Translations under genes and position numbers: made by a program | Assembly: GCA_035405785.1 (NCBI GenBank) | Contig: DAONJS010000013.1 | Location: 1 to 64,000 of the forward strand | Length of the DNA stretch: 64,000 nt | From: BPGX01 sp035405785 | GTDB taxonomy: Bacteria > Bacteroidota > Bacteroidia > B-17B0 > Aurantibacillaceae | Direction: 5' to 3' | In this document: positions 52,824 through 61,650 of the stretch, in pieces | Numbering within the stretch: position 1 is the first letter of the stretch | Layout of the letters: each line of letters opens with the position of its first letter | The notes under the pieces: generated by a model | The model's input: only the letters and a program-made list of their open reading frames with translations | The model's database searches: none | What the model was told of the DNA's origin: nothing

Positions 52824-55082
52824 TTATTCAAACCAATCTTTTGATTTTGTGTCAATATTTTGTTCTGCATTTTTATCGTATTTTGAGCAATCCAGTTCTA
52901 TATTTCCAAGATTTGCAGGTTTTGGAAAATCACCCTGACTTACTTTTAATGATTTATCAGCATAAACTTTTTGAAAAAATTTTGCCCAGATAGGTAATGC
53001 CATAGTTGCTCCTTGCCCCATTTCAAGTGTATTAAAGTGAATGCTCCTTTCATCTCCACCAACCCAAGCACCAGCCGCTAATTCTGGAGTTAATCCAATA
53101 AACCAGCCATCTGAGTTATTTTGAGTAGTACCAGTTTTACCTGCAATAGGATTTCTTAAATTGTATTTGTACCTTAATCTCACACCAGTTCCATAATCTA
53201 CAACACCTTTCATCAATTGTATCATAATATAAGCTTTATCTTCACTGAATACTTCGTTCATTTTAGGCGTAAATTGTTCTAAAACTTTTCCATTTTTGTC
53301 CTCAATTCTTGTTACAAAAATTGGTTCAATATAGGTACCTTTATTAGCAAATGTAGAATTAGCACCTACCATTTCGTACAAAGAAATATCAGCAGTTCCA
53401 AGGCATAAAGAAGGTACTTCAGGTAAATCAGATGTGATGCCTAATCTTCTTGCTAATTGAACAACAGCGTGTGGTCCAAATTGCTTCATTAACCATGCAG
53501 ATATGTAATTGATTGAGTTTGCAAGTGCGTATCTTAATGTTACTAATTTTCCTGTGCCTTTTTCTCCATCGGAATTATCAGGGCACCATTCTCTGCCTAA
53601 ATCATCAGTGATACAGGTTCTTACATTTGGAACCTGATAACAAGGCGAATAACCTTCTTGAATAGCAAGTGCATAAACAAATGGTTTGAAAGTAGAACCC
53701 ACCTGTCTTTTTGAAAGTTTTACATGGTCATATTTAAAGTGTTTGTAGTTGATACCGCCTACCCATGCTTTGATGAAACCTGTTTGTGGTTCCATAGCCA
53801 TAAAACCACATTGTAAAAAGGATTTGTAATATCTTATACTATCCCATGGAGTCATTATTGTATCTTTTTCGCCATTTAATGTATAAACACGCATGGGCAC
53901 TTTTTCATGAAATGTTTTCAAAATATCTTCTTCTTTCCAACCTTGATTTTTAAGCCCTCTGTATCTATCTGAACGTCTTGCAGAAGTCAGCATTATTTGT
54001 TCTATTTCTTGTTTAGTTAAGTTCCATGCAAATGGCGCATTTCTTTTCGTTTTACATTCTTTGAAAAAAGCAATTTGTAAATCATGCATGTGTTCTTGCA
54101 CTGCTTGCTCTGCATACAATTGCATTCTGGAATCTATTGTAGTGTATATTTTCAAACCATCTTTGTATAAATTATATGCTTCTCCTGTTTCTGGATTGAT
54201 GTGATTTTTACACCAATCTTTCAAAAAGAATTCTCTTAAATACTCTCTAAAATAGGTGGCTAAACCTTCATTATGGCTTTCTGGACTAAATTTTAATCCA
54301 AGAGTAAGTTTTACCAAAGAATCATACATTGATGGTGTGATGAATTTATATTTTTTCATTTGAGATAAAACAACATTTCTTCTTTTTAAACATCTTTCAG
54401 GGAAACGAATAGGATTGTATAATGAAGGATTTTGAGCCATCCCTACTAACATTGCAGATTGTTGAATATTCAAACTATCTGGCACTGTGCTAAAATAAAT
54501 TTTTGCAGCAGAATGAATACCAACTGCTAAATTCAAAAAATCAAAACGATTTAAATACATAGTCATTATTTCTTCTTTGGTGTAATTTTTTTCCAAACGA
54601 ATAGCAATGATCCACTCTTTAATTTTTCTCAAAATTAATTGGGGTTTAGATAGTTTTTCTCTTGGAAACATCATTTTGGCTAATTGTTGTGTAAGAGTAC
54701 TTCCACCGCCTTTTGAACTACCTGTAAATACCCCAAATGCAGACCTGAACAGAGCTTTTATATCAATTCCACTATGCTCATTGAAGCGAATATCTTCAGT
54801 TGCCAGTAGTGCTTTAATAGTCCATGGGCTTAAATTTTTATATTCAACATTGATTCTGTTTTCAGCATAGTATTTACCTAATATCTTTCCATCTGAACTT
54901 AAAATGACGGTGGCTATATTACTTTTGGGATTTTGTAATTCTTCTACACTTGGTAGTTTCCCAAAAACATCTTTTGAAGTTAAGTATGCAATTAAAAAAA
55001 GTAATAAAAATGGAAGCCATACTAAAACCCATATCCATAAAGGAGAAAAAGGAAGAGATGAGTTATTTTTTTTTGATGTCAT
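52824..55082 (-). CDS. Penicillin-binding protein 1A (transglycosylase/transpeptidase)
   Basis: This 752-residue class A PBP has an N-terminal transmembrane helix at about 12-33. The GT51 domain contains ATEDIRFNEHSGIDIKALFR near 90, SSKGGGSTLTQQLAKMMFP and MYLNRFDFLNLAVGIHSA. The transpeptidase domain has GSTFKPFVYALA (catalytic SxxK near 458), the SxN motif as SINYISAW, and AGKTGTTQNNSDGWFIG (KTG). It polymerises and crosslinks peptidoglycan. It has its own promoter. Confidence 0.95.
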   Translation of the reverse strand: MTSKKNNSSLPFSPLWIWVLVWLPFLLLFLIAYLTSKDVFGKLPSVEELQNPKSNIATVILSSDGKILGKYYAENRINVEYKNLSPWTIKALLATEDIRFNEHSGIDIKALFRSAFGVFTGSSKGGGSTLTQQLAKMMFPREKLSKPQLILRKIKEWIIAIRLEKNYTKEEIMTMYLNRFDFLNLAVGIHSAAKIYFSTVPDSLNIQQSAMLVGMAQNPSLYNPIRFPERCLKRRNVVLSQMKKYKFITPSMYDSLVKLTLGLKFSPESHNEGLATYFREYLREFFLKDWCKNHINPETGEAYNLYKDGLKIYTTIDSRMQLYAEQAVQEHMHDLQIAFFKECKTKRNAPFAWNLTKQEIEQIMLTSARRSDRYRGLKNQGWKEEDILKTFHEKVPMRVYTLNGEKDTIMTPWDSIRYYKSFLQCGFMAMEPQTGFIKAWVGGINYKHFKYDHVKLSKRQVGSTFKPFVYALAIQEGYSPCYQVPNVRTCITDDLGREWCPDNSDGEKGTGKLVTLRYALANSINYISAWLMKQFGPHAVVQLARRLGITSDLPEVPSLCLGTADISLYEMVGANSTFANKGTYIEPIFVTRIEDKNGKVLEQFTPKMNEVFSEDKAYIMIQLMKGVVDYGTGVRLRYKYNLRNPIAGKTGTTQNNSDGWFIGLTPELAAGAWVGGDERSIHFNTLEMGQGATMALPIWAKFFQKVYADKSLKVSQGDFPKPANLGNIELDCSKYDKNAEQNIDTKSKDWFE

Positions 55083-55098
55083 AATATATTTGTGTGTG

Positions 55099-55106
55099 CA
55101 AATGTA
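55099..55106 (-). promoter_or_regulatory. Promoter of the PBP1A gene
   Basis: The minus strand reads TACATTTG (TAnnTTTG), 17 bp before the ATG at 55082. Confidence 0.65.
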
Positions 55107-55120
55107 ATGATATTTTAATT

Positions 55121-55206
55121 TTAGTTTTGAATTTTGAGTGTTTAGTTTTGAGTGCCGACGCTTTTGGTCGGCATGCTGATAAACTGCAAAGCAGTTTCGT
55201 CAGCAT
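55121..55206. repeat. REP-like double hairpin (copy D) with ACTCAAAACT microsatellite
   Basis: AGTTTTGAGT-type units (55121-55152) precede hairpin 2 (TGCCGAC/GTCGGCA, 55153-55173), then hairpin 1 (ATGCTGATAAACTGC/GCAGTTTCGTCAGCAT, to 55206). The inner stem sequence differs from copies A and B but still pairs. Confidence 0.82.
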
Positions 55207-55291
55207 TTTTAGTGTTTGTTTCTAAATTAAAAAATCCTAAAGCGATGAAAAAATTGAAGATAAATCAAACTATTCAAATAAAAGTGTTTTG

Positions 55292-55299
55292 TAAATTTG
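55292..55299 (+). promoter_or_regulatory. Promoter of the Asp/Asn hydroxylase-family gene
   Basis: TAAATTTG matches TAnnTTTG, 13 bp before the ATG at 55312. A possible TTG start at 55297 lies within it and is rejected. Confidence 0.65.
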
Positions 55300-55311
55300 C
55301 AAGAAAAAAAC

Positions 55312-55998
55312 ATGAGTGAGTTTACAGAAAAGAATCCAAAATATTTTTATGATATCAGTGAATTTCCTGAATTATTAGTGTTTGAGCAATATGCAGAGGA
55401 AATAAAAAATGAATTTTTGAATGTAAAAAATACAGGAAAAGGTTTTTGGTTAGATACCTTTCCACATTATGTAGATAAGAGCAGTGAAAATAAATGGAAA
55501 GTGTTTTCATTTCGTTTTTTTGGAATTGATAATCCTATTAATCATCAGTTATGCCCTGTTACAAGTAAGTTAATTAAATCCAATAAGAATATCATTTCTG
55601 CTGATTATTCTTACATTCCGCCTAAAACAAGAATCTTACCACACAAAGGATTTACAAAAATGGTATTAAGAGTTCATTTAGGTTTGATAATTCCAGAAGG
55701 AGATACGCTAATAAGAGTAGGTAATATCACTAAAAAATGGGAAGAAGGTAAAATTTTAATTTTAGATGATTCATTTGATCATGAAGCATGGAATAATACA
55801 GATAAAGACAGGGTAGTGTTAATGTTTGATATTGTTAATCCAAGATGGGAATATACAGCAGAACAAATTAACCGTTACAAGATTGAAAATATGCAAGATG
55901 AGTATATGTTACAACTCATGCCCAAGGAAAAATGGATAGAGTGCTTAAATAAAGGTCAATTTGATGTGGAATATCTTTCAAAAATAGTAAGAAAGTAA
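55312..55998 (+). CDS. Aspartyl/asparaginyl beta-hydroxylase-family dioxygenase (LpxO/OlsC-like)
   Basis: This 228-residue protein has the family core: WKVFSFRFFG near 63, a 2-oxoglutarate/Fe(II) fold with ILPHKGFTKMVLRVHLGLII (metal His and binding Arg), KILILDDSFDHEAWNNTDKD (second metal His), and RVVLMFDIVNPRW. The bacterial branch includes LpxO and OlsC, which hydroxylate acyl chains of lipid A and ornithine lipid, as well as enzymes of unknown substrate. It is followed by serine palmitoyltransferase, so a sphingolipid or aminolipid substrate is a reasonable guess. Confidence 0.85.
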   Translation: MSEFTEKNPKYFYDISEFPELLVFEQYAEEIKNEFLNVKNTGKGFWLDTFPHYVDKSSENKWKVFSFRFFGIDNPINHQLCPVTSKLIKSNKNIISADYSYIPPKTRILPHKGFTKMVLRVHLGLIIPEGDTLIRVGNITKKWEEGKILILDDSFDHEAWNNTDKDRVVLMFDIVNPRWEYTAEQINRYKIENMQDEYMLQLMPKEKWIECLNKGQFDVEYLSKIVRK

Positions 55999-56072
55999 AA
56001 ATGAATAGAAACGACATTTATGTCGTTTGTTATTTATAAAAAGTGAAAATCATTTTTAATTATGAGTTTTAC

Positions 56073-56162
56073 CGTCATTACGAGCGAAGCGAAGTAATCT
56101 CAAAGGTATTATTCACATAACAATTATGAGATTGCTTCGGACTACCGTCCTCGCAATGACGA
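56073..56162. repeat. CGTCATTACGAG palindromic element
   Basis: The long imperfect inverted repeat CGTCATTACGAGCGAAGCG ... and AGATTGCTTCGG ... CCTCGCAATGACG encloses AT-rich sequence. This type of element is widespread in many bacterial genomes. It is followed by ACTCAAAACT-type units at 56164-56205. It lies between the hydroxylase and serine palmitoyltransferase genes. Confidence 0.85.
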
Positions 56163-56211
56163 GTAACTCAAAACTAAATACTCAAAACTCAAAACTAAAC
56201 ACTAAATTATG

Positions 56212-56219
56212 TATATTTG
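56212..56219 (+). promoter_or_regulatory. Promoter of the serine palmitoyltransferase gene
   Basis: TATATTTG matches TAnnTTTG, 16 bp before ATG 56235. It rejects a start codon at 56217. Confidence 0.65.
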
Positions 56220-56234
56220 CGAAAAATTTTTATT

Positions 56235-57491
56235 ATGAGAGATATTTTTGATAAGATTAAAAAAAACATGGGGCCACTTGGTATGTATTCTTCTAAAGCA
56301 CATGGTTATTTTACATTTCCAAAATTAGAAGGTGATATTGGTCCTTACATGATGTTTAGAGGAAAAAAGTTATTGAACTGGAGTTTAAATAATTATTTAG
56401 GTTTAGCTAATCATCCTGAAGTCCGTAAAGCAGATGCTGAAGCCGCTGCAAAATTTGGATTAGCTGCCCCAATGGGTGCAAGAATGATGAGCGGAAATTC
56501 TGTTTATCATGAACAATTAGAAAGAGAACTTTCTGCATTTGTAAATAAACCCGAAACTATACTTTGTAATTATGGTTATCAGGCAATGGTTTCTGCTATT
56601 GATGCACTTGTAGACAGAAGAGATGTAATAGTTTATGATGCAGAAAGCCATGCTTGTATTATAGACGGTGTGCGTTTGCACATGGGAAAAAGATTTGTAT
56701 TTAAACATAATGATATTGAAGACCTTGAAAAACAATTGCAAAGAGCAGAAAAATTAGTTAAAGAAACAGGAGGAGGCATTTTGGTGCTTACTGAAGGAGT
56801 GTTTGGAATGCGTGGAGATCAAGGTAAATTAAAAGAAATCGTGGAATTGAAAAAAAGATATTCATTCAGATTGTTTGTAGATGATGCGCATGGTATTGGA
56901 ACAATGGGCAAAACTGGTGGAGGAACAGGTCAGGAACAAAATTGTCAGGATGGAATAGATATTTATTTCGGAACATTTGCAAAATCATTTGCTTTGATAG
57001 GTGGATTTATTAGCTCTGAGAAGGATGTGATTACATATTTAAGATACAATATGCGTTCGCAGATATTTGCGAAATCATTGCCAATGCCAATTGTTATTGG
57101 AGCATTGAAAAGATTAGAGTTAATGAGAAATCATCCAGAATATCGTGAAAAATTGTGGGAAATTACAAGAGCACTTCAAAGTGGATTGAAAAATGCGGGC
57201 TTTGATATTGGAAATACTAATACTCCAGTTACACCTGTTTATTTAAGCGGTTCAATACCAGAAGCCACTAATATGGTTTTTGATTTACGGGAAAATTTTA
57301 ATATCTTCTGTTCAATGGTAACTTATCCAGTCGTTCCAAAAGGAATGATAATTTTGAGATTGATACCAACTGCCGTACATACATTAGATGATGTTAAATA
57401 CACTATTGAATCTTTTTCAAAGATTGTAGATAAATTAAAATCAGGTAAATATCAATCAGATGATTTGGCAAAAGTAGAAGTAGAACTGTAA
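56235..57491 (+). CDS. spt: Serine palmitoyltransferase (alpha-oxoamine synthase family)
   Basis: This 418-residue PLP enzyme has LLNWSLNNYLGLANHPEVRK near 52, GARMMSGNSVYHEQLERELS, NYGYQAMVSAI, DAESHACIIDG, FVDDAHGIGTMGKTGGGTGQ, and the PLP-lysine motif TFAKSFALIGGFISS near 250. Within the alpha-oxoamine synthase family (BioF, Kbl, HemA, Spt), the sequence style and the phylum favour serine palmitoyltransferase, which condenses serine and palmitoyl-CoA in sphingolipid synthesis. BioF or Kbl remain less likely alternatives. Confidence 0.83.
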   Translation: MRDIFDKIKKNMGPLGMYSSKAHGYFTFPKLEGDIGPYMMFRGKKLLNWSLNNYLGLANHPEVRKADAEAAAKFGLAAPMGARMMSGNSVYHEQLERELSAFVNKPETILCNYGYQAMVSAIDALVDRRDVIVYDAESHACIIDGVRLHMGKRFVFKHNDIEDLEKQLQRAEKLVKETGGGILVLTEGVFGMRGDQGKLKEIVELKKRYSFRLFVDDAHGIGTMGKTGGGTGQEQNCQDGIDIYFGTFAKSFALIGGFISSEKDVITYLRYNMRSQIFAKSLPMPIVIGALKRLELMRNHPEYREKLWEITRALQSGLKNAGFDIGNTNTPVTPVYLSGSIPEATNMVFDLRENFNIFCSMVTYPVVPKGMIILRLIPTAVHTLDDVKYTIESFSKIVDKLKSGKYQSDDLAKVEVEL

Positions 57492-57621
57492 TTTTGCAGT
57501 ATTTTCTGGTTTTAAAGACAAGGTAGATAGTACATTATCAAAGTTTTTTGTAGAAATTTTTAAGAGTTAATTTTTTGGTGGAGTGATTTTTTTAAATTTG
57601 TTTTTTCAATAATAAATTTTG

Positions 57622-57629
57622 TATACTTG
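57622..57629 (+). promoter_or_regulatory. Putative promoter of the PAS-SpoIIE gene
   Basis: TATACTTG matches TAnnTTTG at all but one position. Transcription would start near 57635, at the base of the structured leader. Confidence 0.5.
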
Positions 57630-57632
57630 CCG

Positions 57633-57734
57633 CTGGTTTATGTATTTGAATAATCACATACCTCACTGTCCGTGTCATATCCACATTATGTGGTGGATTA
57701 TTATGTTATTAGGAATTTAATTTCCTGATACCAG
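57633..57734 (+). ncRNA. Candidate structured 5' leader (multibranched)
   Basis: The outer stem CTGGT (57633-57637) pairs with ACCAG (57730-57734). It encloses three hairpins: TATGT/ACATA (57639-57660), CCACAT/ATGTGG (57681-57693) and AGGAA/TTCCT (57711-57726). The structure begins at the predicted transcription start and ends 49 bp before the PAS-SpoIIE ATG. It could be a cis-regulator or a small RNA. The fold is from inspection only, in AT-rich sequence. Confidence 0.4.
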
Positions 57735-57783
57735 TTTATATCTTATTTTCCTTTTTACAAAAAACTCAAAAAATCAATATAAA

Positions 57784-58941
57784 ATGACTACTCAATTTGT
57801 ATTATCTGAATACTTAATAAATAAAACAAATTTATTAATAGCGATAATAAATCCAATAGGGAATGTAGAATACATCAGCCCAGCAGTTGAAAAAATGCTT
57901 GGTTTTTCTTCTTTAGAATTACTTGGAAATAATTGGTGGGAGAAAACTCGTAATCTTGAAGAAGCTGAAATAGTAAAAACAAAATTGATTCAATTATTTC
58001 AAAAACCAATTGGATTTACTGAAGCTTATGAACATGAATTAAATACAAATTATCAAACTAAAAAATGGATAAGATGGGAAGTAACCAAAATTTCTGATAG
58101 TCAATTAATTGCAATTGGTCAAGATATTACACAAAGAAAAAATTATGAAAACTCATTGAATGAACAATTAAAATTACTAAAAGAAAAAAATAAGAATATC
58201 ACTGATAGTATTCAGTATGCTCGTAGGCTTCAAAATTTTATTCTTAAACAACCAGAAAACATTTCTAAACATTTTTCAGATTCTTTTGTATTGTATTTAC
58301 CTAAAGATATCATTAGTGGTGATTATTATGCATTTTATGAATTAGAAGATAAATTTGTAATTGTATTGGCAGATTGTACAGGACACGGTGTGCCTGGAGC
58401 AATGATGAGTTTTTTGGTACATAGTATTTTAAGAGAAATAATTATTTCAAATCACAATGAAAAACCATCTGATATTTTATACAAAGTTGATGATGTTTTA
58501 TATGAATTATTAAATAAAAATTCAGATGAATTTTGCTTAGACGGATTGGATGCTGCTATTGTATTTATCAACAAAGAAAAAACGAAATTACAGTTTGCAG
58601 GTGCTTACAGACCACTTGTTGTAATATCTGATTCTACATTTGAATCATTAGAATTTGCAAAAAATTCTATAGGTTTTTCTGATGAGCCAAAGCAATTTTT
58701 TACCGTTGAAAGAAATTTAAAAGCAAATGATACTTTATACTTTTTCTCAGATGGATACGCTGATCAATTCGGAGGATTATGAAATAAAAAATTGAACAAG
58801 AAAAATTTTTACCAGATTCTTAGTGAAATTCAACCTATGACTTTGAAGGAACAAGCATCATTTTTGGAATATACTTTAAATAACTGGAAGCAACAAAATG
58901 ATCAAACTGATGATATTACAATATTAGGATTAAGAATCTAA
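57784..58941 (+). pseudogene. PAS-SpoIIE (PP2C) phosphatase gene with internal TGA
   Basis: Reading from ATG 57784, an N-terminal PAS domain at 8-120 (IAIINPIGNVEYISPAVEKM) and a coiled coil (KNYENSLNEQLKLLKEKNKN) lead into a SpoIIE-type Ser/Thr phosphatase: LPKDIISGDYYAF, LADCTGHGVPGAMMSFL, LDGLDAAIVFIN, DTLYFFSDGYADQFGGL. An in-frame TGA follows at 58780-58782. The same frame then continues 52 codons, NKKLNKKNFYQILSEIQ to DDITILGLRI, and stops at TAA 58941, exactly the normal family C-terminus. A single AGA-to-TGA or CGA-to-TGA change would explain it. Truncation, readthrough or sequence error cannot be separated here. Confidence 0.85.
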
Positions 58942-58950
58942 TTTTTTAAA

Positions 58951-61650
58951 TTATTTATCGGATTTCAATAATTCCATTAAATTTTTGGATAATAACATTC
59001 TTTGCCCTTTATAGAAAATAACTACAAAAGCATCGTGATCAGGATATTTTCGTGCTTCCCATTGTCTTGTCCATGCCTGTCTGAAAGTTTTGTATGGAGT
59101 TGATAACATAAAGCGCGTTAAGTTATCATCATATAATTTTTTATCTACTTTATCTAATTTTTCATATTGGAAATACTGGAAGTTTTTAGCATATAAATAA
59201 GCACCAATCTGTACCTTGAATACTAAATCTTTATCAGAATAATCTCCAAATTTGTTGAGAAACTCTCCTAACATTGCTTCATCCATTATTAAAGCATTAG
59301 ATAAATTATCTTTACTAAATGGTATCAGGTATTTTTCTAGTGTTCCAGGAGGATATGGAGATGTTGCTAACATTCCTTTATTGTTGGTTAATAAACTAAA
59401 CTTACCATCCTTATCTGTAATCTGGTCTCCAATTTTCTTGCCTTCAATACCTTTACCAGTATGATCTGTAACAACGCCATTTACTACTGATGCAGTTGGA
59501 TAATCTACAAAAATATCGTAGTCCTTATTTTTAGGCACTTTTTTGAAAATAAAATCTCCTTTGTAATCAGACACGGTATTTCTAACAATTGTGCCATCTT
59601 TTGAACGAAGTTGAACTCTGACACCAGGAATAGGTTTCTTTGTTTTTGGATGAATTACCTTTCCGGCTATATTCATATAAGCATCTTCTGCACCAGTACC
59701 ATAAGCATTGAATTTGAAACTTCCGTCATCGCCGGTAATTTGACCATTTATACTAACACCCGCTAATCCATTTTGTCCATATAAATCAGTGGCTTTACCT
59801 TCAACAAAAACTTCTCCCGGATAGTCCACATTAATTTCATATTCTTTGCCTTTTGGAACTTTGTTGAAAACATAATTACCGTTTTCGTCGGTGGTTGTGG
59901 TCATTATTACTTCTCCATCTTTACTTCTCAGTTCTACTTTTACACCTGCAAGGGGCTTTCCTGTTTTAGGATCAAAAACAGTTCCAGCAATTCGCATGTA
60001 CTTATCAAAATCATCTTTATTATACAAATGAATATCTAATACGCTGTCTTTGAAAGAAAAGACATTCTTTAAATTTAATTTCATTTGATAAGGGACAAAT
60101 CCATCTGCTTCAAATTTAACATCATATTTAAAAGACAATGGAAATACTACAAGATACTTTCCGGTTGAAGCATTAGAATTAAAATTAGAAGGTTCGCTTG
60201 ATTGGTCAGTAAAATTTACTGAAATGTCAGAATAGCCGGGTTTATCATTCAGATACACAATGCCTTTTAAAACAAATGCAGAAGTATTATTAAAATGTCC
60301 GGGTGTAACTAAATAAATATCTTGTTGGCCATATCCACCTTTTCTCATTGATGAATAAAAACCGTGAGATCCACTGGCATTGATAACATAAAATTTATCA
60401 TCAAAAGGTGTATTGACTTTGATGCCTAAATTAACTGGTTCAGACCATGTACTATCTTGTTGTAATGTTGAATAAAATACATCATATCCACCCATTGATC
60501 TTGTGCTATTTGAACTAAAATAAAGCGTTACACCATCATAAAATAAGAATGGGGAATCTTCATCGTAGGGAGTATTAACATTTGGGCCGAGATTAACAGG
60601 CAAAGACCATTTGCCATTTGGAAGTTTTACTGAACGCCACAAATCTCTTCCACCATAACCGCCAGGTCTTTCAGAAGAGAAAATAATCATATTTTCGTTG
60701 AAGGCAAGACAGGCACTTCCTTCCCAATATTCTGAATTGATACCACCGGGCAGAGCAGCGGGAGCAGACCATTGATTACCATTTAAACGGGAATAATAGA
60801 TATTACCTGATGAATCCTGTCTGTTTCTATATAAAAATAAAGTTTGACCATCAGCAGATAATGCCACAGCACCATCATTTCTTTCAGTATTAAGATTATC
60901 AATAGGATGAGATGTGCCCCAGTCACCTTCTGGAGTGCGTAATGCTTCGTAAATATCTTCTCCATAAAATGCACCGTTAGGGTCAGGGTCACCATTTTCA
61001 TTGAGCATTCCGCCTTTTGATTTTGGTCCTCTGTATGTGTAAATTATTTTTGTTTCATCGGCATCTGTAACAGGCATGTATTCGTCATAATCTGAGTTGA
61101 TATTTTGATTTTGAAGCAAGACCTGAACAACATCGTTTTTCTTTAATTCTAAATCTCGTTTTATAGTATTTTGGGCTGAAATTGTTTGCTGTAAAAAGTA
61201 TTTTCCCCTTTTGTAAAGATCAGTTGTAGTGTCTTTTTGTGTTGAAAGAAAAGTTGTGTAAAATTTACCTGCTTCTTCAAAATTACCTTTAATATGTTGG
61301 GCTCTGCCTAAATAGAAAACAAGGTTTTCTAACTTTTTATTTTTGCTATTTTGTAAGGGAGAAAGTAATTCCCAGCTTTTTTCGGGCTCATCACTTTTAT
61401 ATAAATAACAAATACCTAAACGATATTGAATAAATTCATCTTTTGGTTTTCTTTCATGCAATACATAATAATACTTAAGAGCTTCTCTTAAATTTCCAGA
61501 TGAATAAAATTTTTCTGCTTCGGAAGAGAGATAAGAGTCCTTCTTATCTTTAAATTGATTTGCCCAATCGGGTTGGTTTTGAGCATTAACAAAATTCCAA
61601 AAGAAAAAATTGATTGCAAAAAATGCAATCCACTTATATTTTTTCATCAT
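58951..61650 (-). CDS. TPR / PD40 propeller / regulatory-repeat protein, PorE-like
   Basis: This 899-residue protein has a signal peptide ending NFVNAQ. TPR repeats at about 35-165 include EKFYSSGNLREALKYYYVLH. A PD40 propeller lies at about 185-450 (ALSADGQTLFLYRN; IIFSSERPGGYGGRDLWRS; YFSSNSTRSMGGYDVFYS). Carboxypeptidase-regulatory domains follow: one at about 460-540, and two duplicated ones at about 555-720 with GKPLAGVKVELRSKDGEVI and KKPIPGVRVQLRSKDGTIV. The SPOR-like C-terminal domain starts DLVFKVQIGAYLYAKNF. It is related to the 20598-22679 protein but longer. Its start abuts the stop of the PorP/SprF gene, implying they work together at the outer membrane. Confidence 0.87.
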   Translation of the reverse strand: MMKKYKWIAFFAINFFFWNFVNAQNQPDWANQFKDKKDSYLSSEAEKFYSSGNLREALKYYYVLHERKPKDEFIQYRLGICYLYKSDEPEKSWELLSPLQNSKNKKLENLVFYLGRAQHIKGNFEEAGKFYTTFLSTQKDTTTDLYKRGKYFLQQTISAQNTIKRDLELKKNDVVQVLLQNQNINSDYDEYMPVTDADETKIIYTYRGPKSKGGMLNENGDPDPNGAFYGEDIYEALRTPEGDWGTSHPIDNLNTERNDGAVALSADGQTLFLYRNRQDSSGNIYYSRLNGNQWSAPAALPGGINSEYWEGSACLAFNENMIIFSSERPGGYGGRDLWRSVKLPNGKWSLPVNLGPNVNTPYDEDSPFLFYDGVTLYFSSNSTRSMGGYDVFYSTLQQDSTWSEPVNLGIKVNTPFDDKFYVINASGSHGFYSSMRKGGYGQQDIYLVTPGHFNNTSAFVLKGIVYLNDKPGYSDISVNFTDQSSEPSNFNSNASTGKYLVVFPLSFKYDVKFEADGFVPYQMKLNLKNVFSFKDSVLDIHLYNKDDFDKYMRIAGTVFDPKTGKPLAGVKVELRSKDGEVIMTTTTDENGNYVFNKVPKGKEYEINVDYPGEVFVEGKATDLYGQNGLAGVSINGQITGDDGSFKFNAYGTGAEDAYMNIAGKVIHPKTKKPIPGVRVQLRSKDGTIVRNTVSDYKGDFIFKKVPKNKDYDIFVDYPTASVVNGVVTDHTGKGIEGKKIGDQITDKDGKFSLLTNNKGMLATSPYPPGTLEKYLIPFSKDNLSNALIMDEAMLGEFLNKFGDYSDKDLVFKVQIGAYLYAKNFQYFQYEKLDKVDKKLYDDNLTRFMLSTPYKTFRQAWTRQWEARKYPDHDAFVVIFYKGQRMLLSKNLMELLKSDK

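Noticed and set aside
58780..58782. TGA read as selenocysteine or tryptophan
   Set aside because: No selenocysteine-type context is seen, family members have no Cys/Sec at this point, and TGA is used as a normal stop by other genes in the window.
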